From positions 1,736,001 to 1,800,000 of the forward strand of contig NW_002476463.1 in assembly GCF_000189635.1 (NCBI RefSeq): a stretch of 64,000 bases of DNA, read 5' to 3'. The notes beneath the pieces are model-generated. The model was given only the letters and a program-made list of their open reading frames with translations. It was not told where the DNA came from and searched no databases. The DNA is from Tetrahymena thermophila SB210. Its lineage: Eukaryota; Ciliophora; Oligohymenophorea; Hymenostomatida; Tetrahymenidae. Position 1 is the first letter of the stretch. Every line of letters begins with the position of its first letter. A program made the position numbers and the translations under genes. This document shows, one piece after another, positions 28,101-40,658 of this stretch.

Positions 28101-29287
28101 GATGCACCCATTGCACCAATTTAATTCTTACTTTTTAAATATTGAAGAAAAAATATATCATAAAATAGTTAATTACAAGGAAAAAATGAAGAAAAAGGAT
28201 GAAATTATAAAATTAATAATTAGTTAATTAATAATAAAAGTAAAAAATTTGAAAATCAAAGGATGAGCTAAATAAATTAACAAAGAAAGAACTAAAAAAG
28301 CAAGCACAATAAAAAGAAAAAGAAAAAAGAGTTTTAATGTTTTTAATTAGTTTTTATAATTCAAAATATCACAACCCAAAACAAATAAACTGTTTTTACT
28401 GAAGGTCAAGTGTCAAATTTGAGAGATTAATGCAATTTGCTAAACCAGAACCTAAGCCTGATGCACCTTCATCACCAATTTAATTACCACTTTTTAAATA
28501 TTGAAGAAAAAATATATCATAAAATAGTTACTTAGAAGGAAAAAATGAAGAAAAAGGATGAAATTATAAGATTAATAATTAGTTAATTAATAATAAAAGT
28601 AAAAAATTTGAAAATCAAAGGATGAGCTAAATAAATTAACAAAGAAAGAACTAAAAAAGCAAGCACAATAAAAAGAAAAAGAAAAAAGAGTTTTAATGTT
28701 TTTAATTAGTTTTTATAATTCAAAATATCACAACCCAAAACAAATAAACTGTTTTTACTGAAGGTCAAGTGTCAAATTTGAGAGATTAATGCAATTTGCT
28801 AAACCAGAACTTAAGCCTGATGCACCAATTGCACCAATTTAATTCTTACTTTTTAAATATTGAAGAAAAAATATATCATAAAATAGTTAATTACAACGAA
28901 AAAATGAAGAAAAAAGATGAAATAATAAGATTAATTAATTAATAATAAAAGTAAAAAATTTGAAAATCAAAGGATAAGCTAAATAAATTAACAAAGAAAG
29001 AACTAAAAAAGCAAGCACAATAAAAAGAAAAAGAAAAAAGAGCTTTTTTGTTTTTAATTAGTTTTTATAATTCAAAATATCACAATCCAAAACAAATAAA
29101 CTGTTTTTACTAAAGGCCAAGTGTCAAATTTGAGAGATTAATGCAATTTGCTAAACCAGAACCTAAGTCTGATGCACCTTCGTCACCAATTTAATTCTCA
29201 CTTTTTAAATATTGAAGAAAAAATATATCATAAAATAGTTAATTAGAAGGAAAAAATGAAGAAAAAAGATGAAATAATAAGATTAAT
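25121..29287. repeat. Satellite block A, 12 units of 351-365 bp
   Basis: Twelve tandem copies were counted by the conserved core ATGCAATTTGCTAAACC, whose ATG falls at 25221, 25572, 25937, 26301, 26660, 27013, 27367, 27718, 28071, 28430, 28789 and 29141. Copies differ by scattered substitutions, by poly-A length and by the number of TTAAT/AATTA steps. Two variants of a central patch alternate irregularly: CACCTTCGTCACC (or CTTCATCACC) and CACCCATTGCACC. The last copy is cut off at about 29287 where a new header begins. Confidence 0.95.
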
Positions 29288-30000
29288 AACCACAAAAGTT
29301 AAAATAAAAAGTAAAATTTGATTTCTCCCAGAGGTTTTATTTAAATCATGGTATCTATTTAATCATGATAAATAAAAAAAGATAGAAATATGATTGATGG
29401 ATAATATTACAGATTAAAATATAACTGGAATATAAAAGCTTGGCATTTATATAATTTATTAAGAAATAATATAACACTCAAAGTTTTAAATTATTTGATG
29501 GTTTTTGGAGAAATAAGAGGGTTCCTTAAGAGGAATTAATTAGTTTAAGTAAATTAAATTTTTTTATTTTTTATAAATAATTTATTTACTTATAAAAATA
29601 AATATGAATGATATTTATAAATATAAATCAATAATAAAATTTATCTATTTATTTATATTTTAGATTAAAAAAAGCTTTTCAAAATATTATAATATTATTC
29701 AAACATTAAATATTTATTCATCCTTTTTTCATGATTTATATATAATCAGAATAATTTTTCAAAGACAACTAATCTTTTTGATTTAAGACACTTGCTAACA
29801 ACTTTAAATTTTTATGATTGATTGATTTGGCTAATATTTTATAATAAATTTGTGTAAATTTTAAATAAATATTAAAATAGAATAAACTTTTAAATTAAAA
29901 AATATTTCTTAAATTAATAAATAAAATAGCATTAGTGGTATAATAAAGATAAAAAAATAAATCAAATAAAAGCTATCAAATAAATTCAAAGAGTTTTATT
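29288..30000. repeat. Satellite header, copy 2 (full form)
   Basis: This segment of about 715 bp is nearly identical to 37612-38330. It starts with ACCACAAAAGTTAAAATAAA, carries TGATTTCTCCCAGAGG and GGGTTCCTTAAGAGG, and continues into the 440-bp header seen at 24683. It replaces the end of one satellite unit and is followed at once by a new run of units. No open reading frame of note is present. Confidence 0.88.
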
Positions 30001-33000
30001 GTTTTTAATTAGTTTTTATAATTCAAAATATCACAATCCAAAACAAATAAACTGTTTTTACCTAAGGTTAAGTCTCAAATTTGAGAGATTAATGCAATTT
30101 GCTAAACCAGAACCTAAGAGTGATGCACCCATTGCACCAATTTAATTACCACTTTTTAAATATTGAAGAAAAAATATATCATAAAATATTTAATTAGAAG
30201 GAAAAAATGAAGAAAAAAGATGAAATAATAATAAAAGTAAAAAATTTGAAAATCAAAGGATGAGCTAAATAAATTAATAAAGAAAGAACAAAAAAAAAGC
30301 AAGCACAATAAAAAGAAAAAGAAAAAAGAGCTTTTTTGTTTTTAATTAGTTTTTATAATTCAAAATATCACAATCCAAAACAAATAAACTGTTTTTACAT
30401 AAGGTAAAGTGTCAAATTTGAAAGATTAATGCAATTTACTAAACCAGAACCTAAGCCTGATACACCTTCGTCACCAATTTAATTCTCACTTTTTAAATAT
30501 TGAAGAAAAAATATATCATAAAATAGTTAATTAAAAGGAAAAAATGAAGAAAAAAAATGAAATAATAAGATTAATTAATTAATAATAAAAGTAAAAAATT
30601 TGAAAATCAAAGGATGAGCTAAATAAATTAATAAAGAAAGAATAAAAAAAAGCAAGCACAATAAAAAGAAAAAGAAAAAAGAGCTTTATTGTTTTTAATT
30701 AGTTTTTATAATTCAAAATATCACAATCCAAAACAAATAAACTGTTTTTACTAAAGGTAAAGTGTCAAATTCGAGAGATTAATGCAATTTGCTAAACCAG
30801 AACCTAAGCCTGATGCACCCATTGCACCAATTAAATTCTTACTTTTTAAATATTGAAGAAAAAATATATCATAAAATAGTTAATTAGAAGGAAAAAATGA
30901 AGAAAAAAGATGAAATAATAAGATTAATAATAATAAAAGTAAAAAATTTGAAAATCAAAGGATGAGCTAAATAAATTAACAAAGAAAGAACAAAAAAAAG
31001 CAAGCACAATAAAAAGAAAAAGAAAAAATAGCTTTATTGTTTTTAATTAGTTTTTATAATTCAAAATATCACAATCCAAAACAAATAAACTGTTTTTACT
31101 CAAGGTTAAGTGTCAAATTTGAGAGATTAATGCAATTTGCTAAACCAGAACCTAAGCCTGATGCACCCATTGCACCAACTTAATTATTACTTTTTAAATA
31201 TTGAAGAAAAAATATATATCATAAAATAGTTAATTAGAAGGAAAAAATGAAGAAAAAAGATGAAATAATAAGATTAATAATAATAAAAGTAAAAAATTTG
31301 AAAATCAAAGGATGAGCTAAATAAATTAACAAATAAAGAACAAAAAAAAGCAAGCACAATAAAAAAAAAAGAAAAAAGAGCTTTATTGTTTTTAATTAGT
31401 TTTTATAATTCACGATATCACAATCCAAAACAAATAAACTGTTTTTACTCAAGGTAAAGTGTCAAATTTGAGAGATTAATGCAATTTGCTAAACCAGAAC
31501 CTAAGCCTGATGCACCCATTGCACCAACTTAATTATTACTTTTTAAATATTGAAGAAAAAATATATCATAAAATAGTTAATTAGAAGGAAAAAATGAAGT
31601 AAAAAGATGAAATAATAAGATTAATTAATTAATTAATAATAAAAGTAAAAATTTTGAAAATCAAAGGATGAGCTAAATAAATTAACAAATAAAGAACAAA
31701 AAAAAGCAAGCACAATAAAAAAAAAAAGAAAAAAGAGCTTTATTGTTTTTAATTAGTTTTTATAATTCACGATATCACAATCCAAAACAAATAAACTGTT
31801 TTTACTCAAGGTAAAGTGTCAAATTCGAGAGATTAATGCAATTTTCTAAACCAGATCCTAAGCCTGATGCACCTTCGTCACCAATTTAATTGTAACTTTT
31901 TAAATATTGAAGAAAAAATATATCATAAAATAGTTAATTAGAAGGAAAAAATGAAGAAAAAAGATGAAAGAATAAGATTAATTAATTAATAATAAAAGTA
32001 AAAAATTTGAAAATCAAAGGATGAGCTAAATAAATTAACAAAGAAAGAACAAAAAAAAGCAAGCACAATAAAAAGAAAAAGAAAAAAGAGCTTTATTGTT
32101 TTTAATTAGTTTTTATAATTCAAAATATCACAATCCAAAACAAATAAACTGTTTTTACCTAAGGTAAAGTATCATATTTGAGAGATTAATGCAATTTGCT
32201 AAACCAGAACCTAAGCCTGATGCACCTTCGTCACCAACTTAATTATTACTTTTTAAATATCGAAGAAAAAATATATCATAAAATAGTTAATTAGAAGGAA
32301 AAAATGAAGAAAAAAGATGAAATAATAAGATTAATAATAAAAGTAAAAAATTTGAAAATCAAAGGATGAGCTAAATAAATTAACAAAGAAAGAACAAAAA
32401 AAAGTAAGCACAATAAAAAGAAAAAGAAAAAAGAGCTTTATTGTTTTTAATTAGTTTTTATAATTCAAAATATCACAATCCTTAACAAATAAACTGTTTT
32501 TACCGAAGGTAAATTGTCATATTTGAGAGATTAATGCAATTTGCTAAACCTGAACCTAAGCCTGATGCACCTTCGTCACCAACTTAATTATTACTTTTTA
32601 AATATTGAAGAAAAAATATATCATAAAATACTTAATTAGAAGGAAAAAATGAAGAAAAATGATGAAATAATAATAAATGTAAAAAATTTGAAAATCAAAG
32701 AGCAAGAACAATAAAAAGAAAAAGAAAAAAGAGCTTTATTGTTTTTAATTAGTTTTTATAATTCAAAATATCACAATCCAAAACAAATAAACTGTTTTTA
32801 CTCAAGGTAAAGTGTCAAATTCGAGAGATTAATGCAATTTGCTAAACCAGAACCTAAGTCTGATGCACCAATTGCACCAATTTAATTATGACTTTTTAAA
32901 TATTGAAGAAAAAATATATCATAAAATAGTTAATTAGAAGGAAAAAATGAAGTAAAAAGATGAAATAATAAGATTAATTAATTAATTAATAATAAAAGTA

Positions 33001-36000
33001 AATATTTTGAAAATCAAAGGATGAGCTAAATAAATTAACAAAGAAAGAACAAAAAAAAGCAAGCGCAATAAAAAAAAAAAGAAAAAAGAGCTTTATTGTT
33101 TTTAATTAGTTTTTATAATTCACGATATCACAATCCAAAACAAATAAACTGTTTTTACTCAAGGTTAAGTGTCAAATTTGAGAGATTAATGCAATTTGCT
33201 AAACCAGAATCTAAGCCTGATGCACCTTCGTCACCAATTTAATTGCAACTTTTTAAATATTGAAGAAAAAATATATCATAAAATAGTTAATTAGAAGGAA
33301 AAAATGAAGAAAAAAGATAATAAGATTAATTAATAAATTAATAATAAAAGTAAAAAATTTGAAAATCAAAGGATGAGCTAAATAAATTAACAAAGAAAGA
33401 ACAAAAAAAAGGAAGCACAATAAAAAGAAAAAGAAAAAAGAGCTTTATTGTTTTTAATTAGTTTTTATAATTCAAAATATCACAATCCAAAACAAATAAA
33501 CTGTTTTTACCTAAGGTCAAGTGTCAAATTAGAGAGATTAATGCAATTTGTTAAACCAGAACCTAAGCCTGATGCACCTTCGTCACCAATTTAATTGTAA
33601 CTTTTTAAATATTGAAGAAAAAATATATCATAAAATAGTTAATTAGAAGGAAAAAATGAAGAAAAAAGATGAAATAATAAGATTAATAATAAAAGTAAAA
33701 AATTTGAAAATCAAAGGATGAGCTAAATAAATTAGCAAATAAAGAACAAAAAAAAGCAAGCACAATAAAAAGAAAAAGAAAAAATAACTTTATTGTTTTT
33801 AATTAGTTTTTATAATTCAAAATATCACAATCCTTAACAAATAAACTGTTTTTACCGAAGGTAAATTGTCATATTTGAGAGATTAATGCAATTTGCTAAA
33901 CCTGAACCTAAGCCTGATGCACCCATTGCACCAATTTTATTGAAACTTTTTAAATATTGAAGAAAAAATATATCATAAAATAGTTAATTAGAAGGAAAAA
34001 ATGAAGAAAAAAGATGAAATAATAATAAATGTAAAAATTTTGAAAATCAAAGGATGAGCTAAATAAATTAACAAAGAAAGAACTAAAAAAAGCAAGCACA
34101 ATAAAAAGAAAAAGAAAAAAGAGCTTTATTGTTTTTAATTAGTTTTTATAATTCAAAATATCACAATCCAAAACAAATAAACTGTTTTTACTCAAGGTAA
34201 AGTGTCAAATTCGAGAGATTAATGCAATTTGTTAAACCAGAACCTAAGCCTGATGCACCTTCGTCACCAATTTAATTATGACTTTTTAAATATTGAAGAA
34301 AAAATATATCATAAAATAGTTAATTAGAAGGAAAAAATGAAGAAAAAAGATGAAATAATAATAAATGTAAAAAATTTGAAAATCAAAGGATGAGCTAAAT
34401 AAATTAACANNNNNNNNNNNNNNNNNNNNNNNNNNNNNNNNNNNNNNNNNNNNNNNNNNNNNNNNNNNNNNNNNNNNNNNNNNNNNNNNNNNNNNNNNNN
34501 NNNNNNNNNNNNNNNNNNNNNNNNNNNNNNNNNNNNNNNNNNNNNNNNNNNNNNNNNNNNNNNNNNNNNNNNNNNNNNNNNNNNNNNNNNNNNNNNNNNN
34601 NNNNNNNNNNNNNNNNNNNNNNNNNNNNNNNNNNNNNNNNNNNNNNNNNNNNNNNNNNNNNNNNNNNNNNNNNNNNNNNNNNNNNNNNNNNNNNNNNNNN
34701 NNNNNNNNNNNNNNNNNNNNNNNNNNNNNNNNNNNNNNNNNNNNNNNNNNNNNNNNNNNNNNNNNNNNNNNNNNNNNNNNNNNNNNNNNNNNNNNNNNNN
34801 NNNNNNNNNNNNNNNNNNNNNNNNNNNNNNNNNNNNNNNNNNNNNNNNNNNNNNNNNNNNNNNNNNNNNNNNNNNNNNNNNNNNNNNNNNNNNNNNNNNN
34901 NNNNNNNNNNNNNNNNNNNNNNNNNNNNNNNNNNNNNNNNNNNNNNNNNNNNNNNNNNNNNNNNNNNNNNNNNNNNNNNNNNNNNNNNNNNNNNNNNNNN
35001 NNNNNNNNNNNNNNNNNNNNNNNNNNNNNNNNNNNNNNNNNNNNNNNNNNNNNNNNNNNNTTAATTATTACTTTTTAAATATTGAAGAAAAAATATATCA
35101 TAAAATAGTTAATTAGAAGGAAAAAATGAAGAAAAAAGATGAAATAATAAGATTAATAATAATAAAAGTAAAAAATTTGAAAATCAAAGGATGAGCTAAA
35201 TAAATTAACAAAGAAAGAACAAAAAAAAGCAAGCACAATAAAAACAAAAAGAAAAAAGAGCTTTATTGTTTTTAATTAGTTTTTATAATTCAAAATATCA
35301 CAATCCAAAACAAATAAACTGTTTTTACTAAAGGTAAAGTGTCAAATTTGAGAGATTAATGCAATTTGCTAAACCAGAACCTAAGCCTGATGCACCTTCG
35401 TCACCAATTTAATTATGACTTTTTAAATATTGAAGAAAAAATATATCATAAAATACTTAATTAGAAGGAAAAAATGAAGAAAAAAGATGAAATAATAATA
35501 AATGTAAAAAATTTGAAAATCAAAGGATGAACTAAATAAATTAACAAATAAAGAACAAAAAAAAGCAAGCACAATAAAAACAAAAAGAAAAAAGAGCTTT
35601 TTTGTTTTTAATTAGTTTTTATAATTCAAAATATCACAATCCAAAACAAATAAACTGTTTTTACCTAAGGTCAAGTGTCAAATTCGAGAGATTAATGCAA
35701 TTTGCTAAACCATAACATAAGCCTTATGCACCAATTGCACCAATTTAATTAAAACTTTTTAAATATTGAAGAAAAAATATATCATAAAATAGTTAATTAG
35801 AAGGAAAAAATGAAGAAAAAAGATGAAATAATAAGATTAATAATAATAAAAGTAAAAAATTTGAAAATCAAAGGATGAGCTAAATAAATTAACAAAGAAA
35901 GAACAAAAAAAAGCAAGCACAATAAAAACAAAAAGAAAAAAGAGCTTTTTTGTTTTTAATTAGTTTTTATAATTCAAAATATCACAATCCAAAACAAATA

Positions 36001-36690
36001 AACTGTTTTTACCTAAGGTTAAGTGTCAAATTTGAGAGATTAATGCAATTTGCTAAACCAGATCCTAAGCCTGATGCACCTTCGTCACCAATTTAATTGT
36101 AACTTTTTAAATATTGAAGAAAAAATATATCATAAAATACTTAATTAGAAGGAAAAAATGAAGAAAAAAGATGAAATAATAAGATTAATTAATTAATTAA
36201 TTAATTAATTAATAATAAAAGTAAAAAATTTGAAAATCAAAGGATGAGCTAAATAAATTAACAAAGAAAGAACAAAAAAAAGCAAGCACAATAAAAACAA
36301 AAACAAAAAAAGAGCTTTATTGTTTTTAATTAGTTTTTATAATTCAAAATATCACAATCCAAAACAAATAAAATGTTTTTACTCAAGGTTAAGTGTCAAA
36401 TTTGAGAGATTAATGCAATTTGTTAAACCAGAACCTAAGCCTGATGCACCTTCGTCACCAACTTAATTATTACTTTTTAAATATTGAAGAAAAATTATAT
36501 CATAATATAGTTAATTAGAAGGAAAAAATGAAGAAAAAAGTTGAAATAATAAGATTAATAATAAAAGTAAAAAATTTGAAAATCAAAGGATGAACTAAAT
36601 AAATTAACAAATAAAGAACAAAAAAAAGCAAGCACAATAAAAATAAAAAGAAAAAAGAGCTTTTTTGTTTTTAATTAGTTTTTATAATTC
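30001..36690. repeat. Satellite block B, 17 visible units plus those hidden in the gap
   Basis: Thirteen units precede the assembly gap (core ATG at 30092, 30429, 30782, 31130, 31479, 31836, 32189, 32534, 32832, 33189, 33541, 33886 and 34222), and four follow it (35359, 35695, 36043 and 36403). Spacing is mostly 336-360 bp, with one 298-bp unit that has lost an internal segment (about 32690). The two core ATGs that flank the gap are 1137 bp apart, close to three units. The block ends inside a unit, where the sequence runs into unrelated AT-rich DNA. Confidence 0.93.
34410..35060. other. Assembly gap (651 N)
   Basis: The bases are unknown. The gap lies wholly inside satellite block B, so it almost certainly reflects repeat units that could not be assembled; the true number of missing units is not known. 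Confidence 0.99.
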
Positions 36691-37527
36691 AAAATATTGA
36701 AATGAAAATTAGGTTAAAAAAGCTAAAAATTTTTTATTTTAATAAATATCTATGAATATTGATTATAATTTCTATAATAAAAATTATTTATAATTAATTG
36801 AAATTTAATTTTATAAAAATATTAATAATAATAAAAATAATATTTTTTAATTAATAATACTTCAGATTAATATCGAGAACCTAATGAGATAAAAGTTAAG
36901 AGCTTATAAACTTTTTTTATTAATTTATATAAATTTAAAGGATATTAATTAAAAAAATAATAATTACTTCTTCTAATTTGTTATATCTTTTAATCTATTA
37001 TATCATTTATTTTTTTTCTCAAAAATATTGTTTTGAAATTTATGAAAATTAATTAATTAATTAACTATAAAAGGATAAAAAGAACAAATAAATATAATAA
37101 TTAATTAATTATCAAGTATTAATTTATATATTTTGTTTTATGAACAGATATCACATAAAAAATTATTTACCATTCATGATTTAAACTTAATATTTGTATT
37201 TAAAACATATACTTATAAATATGGTAGGAATTAGAGATGGACTGTTATTTAGTCATATTTGAAAAAATTCTAGTAGTTAATGTTCTTAAAGTATTATAAA
37301 AATAATGTTTATAAGTAGATTTTTCTGTTTTAGCTCTTTAATTTGAGGAATATTTATAATATCTCCTAATTATAGCAAGATGCCATACAAAAATAGCGTG
37401 GTTTGCATGCCACTTATTATGAAATAGATTTTTATATTTTATAATAGAATTATATTTTATAATTTAATTTATTATAATTTCAAAAATAAATAATTTTTTT
37501 GCATCAAAAATTTTTAATTTATTTGAA
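36691..37527. other. Unique AT-rich spacer inside the satellite domain
   Basis: About 840 bp of sequence unlike the satellite unit or the header separates block B from the palindromic element. It contains a short G+C-richer patch around 37380-37420 (GCAAGATGCCATAC and GTGGTTTGCATGCCAC). I cannot assign a function to it, and I see no coding frame with codon structure. Confidence 0.5.
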
Positions 37528-37611
37528 ATATTACAAATCATGATATCATGATCCGTGATTTTTCAAATGCAGGAACAGCTATATATTGTTTTTAATTTAT
37601 TGAGCATAAAT
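37528..37611. repeat. Palindrome-bearing boundary element, copy 1
   Basis: This element of about 85 bp recurs at 39968-40060. It contains the perfect 16-bp palindrome ATCATGATATCATGAT (37537-37552), followed by CCGTGATTTTTCAAATGCAG and GAACAGCTATATATTG. It sits directly before header copy 3. Confidence 0.85.
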
Positions 37612-38330
37612 TAACCACAAAAGTTAAAATAAAAAGTAAAATTTGATTTCTCCCAGAGGTTTTATTTAAGTCATGGTATCTATTTAATCATGATAAATAA
37701 AAAAAGATAGAAATATGATTGATGGATAATATTACAGATTAAAATATAACTGGAATATAAAAGCTTGGCATTTATATAATTTATTAAGAAATAATATAAC
37801 ACTCAAAGTTTTAAATTATTTGATGATTTTTGGAGAAACAAGAGGGTTCCTTAAGAGGAATTAATTAATTTAAGTAAATTAAATTTTTTTATTTTTTATA
37901 AATAATTTATTTACTTATAAAAATAAATATGAATGATATTTATAAATATAAATCAATAATAAAATCTAACTATTTATTTATATTTTAGATTAAAAAGAAC
38001 TTTTTAAAATATTATATAATGTTATTCGAACATTTAATATTTATTCATCCTTTTTTCATGATTTCTTTATAATCAGAATAATTTTTTAAAGACAACTAAT
38101 CTTTTTGATTTAAGACACTTGCTAACAACTTTGAATTTTTATGATTGATTGATTTGGCTAATATTTTATAATAAATTTTTGTAAATTTTAAATAAATATC
38201 AAAATAGAATAAACTTTTAAATTAAAAAATATTTCTTAAATTAATAAATAAAATAGCATTAGTGGTATAATAAAGATAAAAAAATAAATCAAATAAAAGC
38301 CATCAAATAAATTCAAAGAGTTTTATTGTT
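37612..38330. repeat. Satellite header, copy 3 (full form)
   Basis: This is a near-identical copy of 29288-30000, in the same orientation and again placed directly before a satellite block. The join to the first unit differs: most of the unit's 5' part is missing, so the sequence passes straight from TTTTATTGTTTTT to AAACTGTTTTTACC. Confidence 0.88.
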
Positions 38331-39967
38331 TTTAAACTGTTTTTACCTAAGTTCAAGTGTCAAATTTGAGAGATTAATGCAATTTGCTAAACCAGAACCT
38401 AAGCGTGATGCACCCATTGCACCAATTTAATTACCACTTTTTAAATATTGAAGAAAAAATATATCATAAAATAGTTAATTAGAAGGAAAAAATGAAGAAA
38501 AAAGATGAAATAATAAGATTAATTAATTAATAATAAAAGTAAAAAATTTGAAAATCAAAGGATGAGCTAAATAAATTAACAAAGAAAGAACAAAAAAAAG
38601 CAAGCACAATAAAAAGAAAAAGAAAAAAGAGCTTTTTTGTTTTTAATTAGTTTTTATAATTCAAAATATCACAATCCAAAACAAATAAACTGTTTTTACC
38701 TAAGGTTAAGTGTCAAATTTGAGAGATTAATGCAATTTGCTAAACCAGAACCTAAGCTTGATGCACCTTCGTCACCAATTTAATTATTACTTTTTAAATA
38801 TTGAAGAAAAAATATATCATAAAATAGTTAATTAGAAGGAAAAAATGAAGAAAAAAAATAAAATAATAAGATTAATTAATTAATAATAAAAGTAAAAAAT
38901 TTGAAAATCAAAGGATGAGCTAAATAAATTAACAAAGAAAGAACAAAAAAAAAGCAAGCACAATAAAAAGAAAAAGAAAAAAGAACTTTATTGTTTTTAA
39001 TTAGTTTTTATAATTCAAACAATCACAATCCAAAACAAATAAACTGTTTTTACTAAAGTTAAAGTGTCAAATTCGAGAGATTAATGCAATTTGCTAAACC
39101 AGAACCTAAGCCTGATGCACCATCGTCACAAATATAATTATGACTTTTTAAATATTGAAGAAAAAATATATCATAAAATAGTTAATTAGAAGGAAAAAAT
39201 GAAGAAAGATGAAATAATAATAAAAGTAAAAAATTTGAAAATCAAAGGATGAGCTAAATAAATTAACAAAGAAAGAACAAAAAAAAAGCAAGCACAATAA
39301 AAAGAAAAAGAAAAAAGAGCTTTATTGTTTTTAATTAGTTTTTATAATTCAAAATATCACAATCCAAAACAAATAAACTGTTTTTACTCAAGGTAAAGTG
39401 TCAAATTCGAGAGATTAATGCAATTTGCTAAACCAAATCCTAAGCCTGATGCACCTTCGTCACCAATTTAATTCCAACTTTTTAAATATTGAAGAAAAAA
39501 TATATCATAAAATAGTTAATTAGAAGGAAAAAATGAAGAAAAAAGATGAAATAATAAGATTAATTAATTAATAATAAAAGTAAAAAATTTGAAAATCAAA
39601 GGATGAACTAAATAAATTAACAAAGAAAGAACAAAAAAAAGCAAGCACAATAAAAAGAAAAAGAAAAAAGAGCTTTATTGTTTTTAATTAGTTTTTATAA
39701 TTCAAAATATCACAATCCAAAACAAATAAACTGTTTTTACTAAAGGTAAAGTGTCAAATTCGAGAGATTAATGCAATTTGCTAAACCCGAACCTAAGCCT
39801 AATGCACTTTCGTCATCAATATAATTCTAACTTTTTAAATATTGAAGAAAAAATATATCATAAAATAGTTAATTAGAAGGAAAAAATGAAGAAAAAAGAT
39901 GAAATAATAGGATTAATTAATTAATAATAAAAGTAAAAAATTTGAAAATCAAAGGATGAACTAAATA
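38331..39967. repeat. Satellite block C, 5 units
   Basis: Five units are present (core ATG at 38378, 38730, 39084, 39418 and 39771). The first is truncated at its 5' side, and the last breaks off at GGATGAACTAAATA, where the second palindromic element begins. The unit sequence is the same family as blocks A and B. Confidence 0.94.
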
Positions 39968-40060
39968 ATTGAAATATTACAAATCATGATATCATGATCC
40001 GTGATTTTTCAAATGCAGGAACAGCTATATATTGTTTTTAAATTATTGAGCATAAATTAA
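39968..40060. repeat. Palindrome-bearing boundary element, copy 2
   Basis: This copy matches 37528-37611 almost base for base and includes the identical 16-bp palindrome (39983-39998). It terminates satellite block C. To its right, unique AT-rich DNA leads to the RPC5 gene. Confidence 0.85.
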
Positions 40061-40658
40061 TTTTATTATATATTTAAAATATTATCTTTTTGCTACTTAA
40101 TAATATTTTTTCAAGAAATTTTATAAAAACCAAAAGAGTTAATATTTTTTTATAATAGGTTTTGGTATTAAAATATTTAATCAATTATCTATCATCTTAT
40201 GATAAAAAGTAATTTTTTAAATTACAGGAAGCATACAATCAAATAAATATGTTTTTTTAATTCTTAATTAAATAAAGTAAAGTATATTTTGATTTAAACT
40301 TATTAGTTTTTGAATGTAAATTTAAAAGTTTCATATTAAAACTAGTTCAAAGATTATTGATTGCTAAAATAATATTTTTAATTTAATTTCAATATGTTTT
40401 TTTATTAATGAAATCATATTTTTTAATTTAAAAATATTTTATTGAATATTTTACTATTTACTATTATTGATTTTTATAATGAAAATCTTTAGGTATTAAA
40501 ATATTGTTTGATGACTTTATTAATTAATTTCAATAATAGATTATTTATAACTGCTTAATTTTATATTTTAGAAGTATTTTAAAATAAATATAATATAAAT
40601 TAATATTGCCTGTTTACACAAATATCAAAAGGATTTTAAATTTAAAATATTTTGCTTA
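40061..40658. other. Spacer between satellite domain and RPC5
   Basis: About 600 bp of AT-rich DNA with no coding signal. It probably includes the 3' untranslated region of the RPC5 gene. Confidence 0.5.

Noticed and set aside
25121-39967. CRISPR-like or gene-array interpretation of the tandem repeats
   Set aside because: Units are about 350 bp with no short repeat-spacer alternation, the genome is a ciliate, and poly-A length changes break every long frame between copies.
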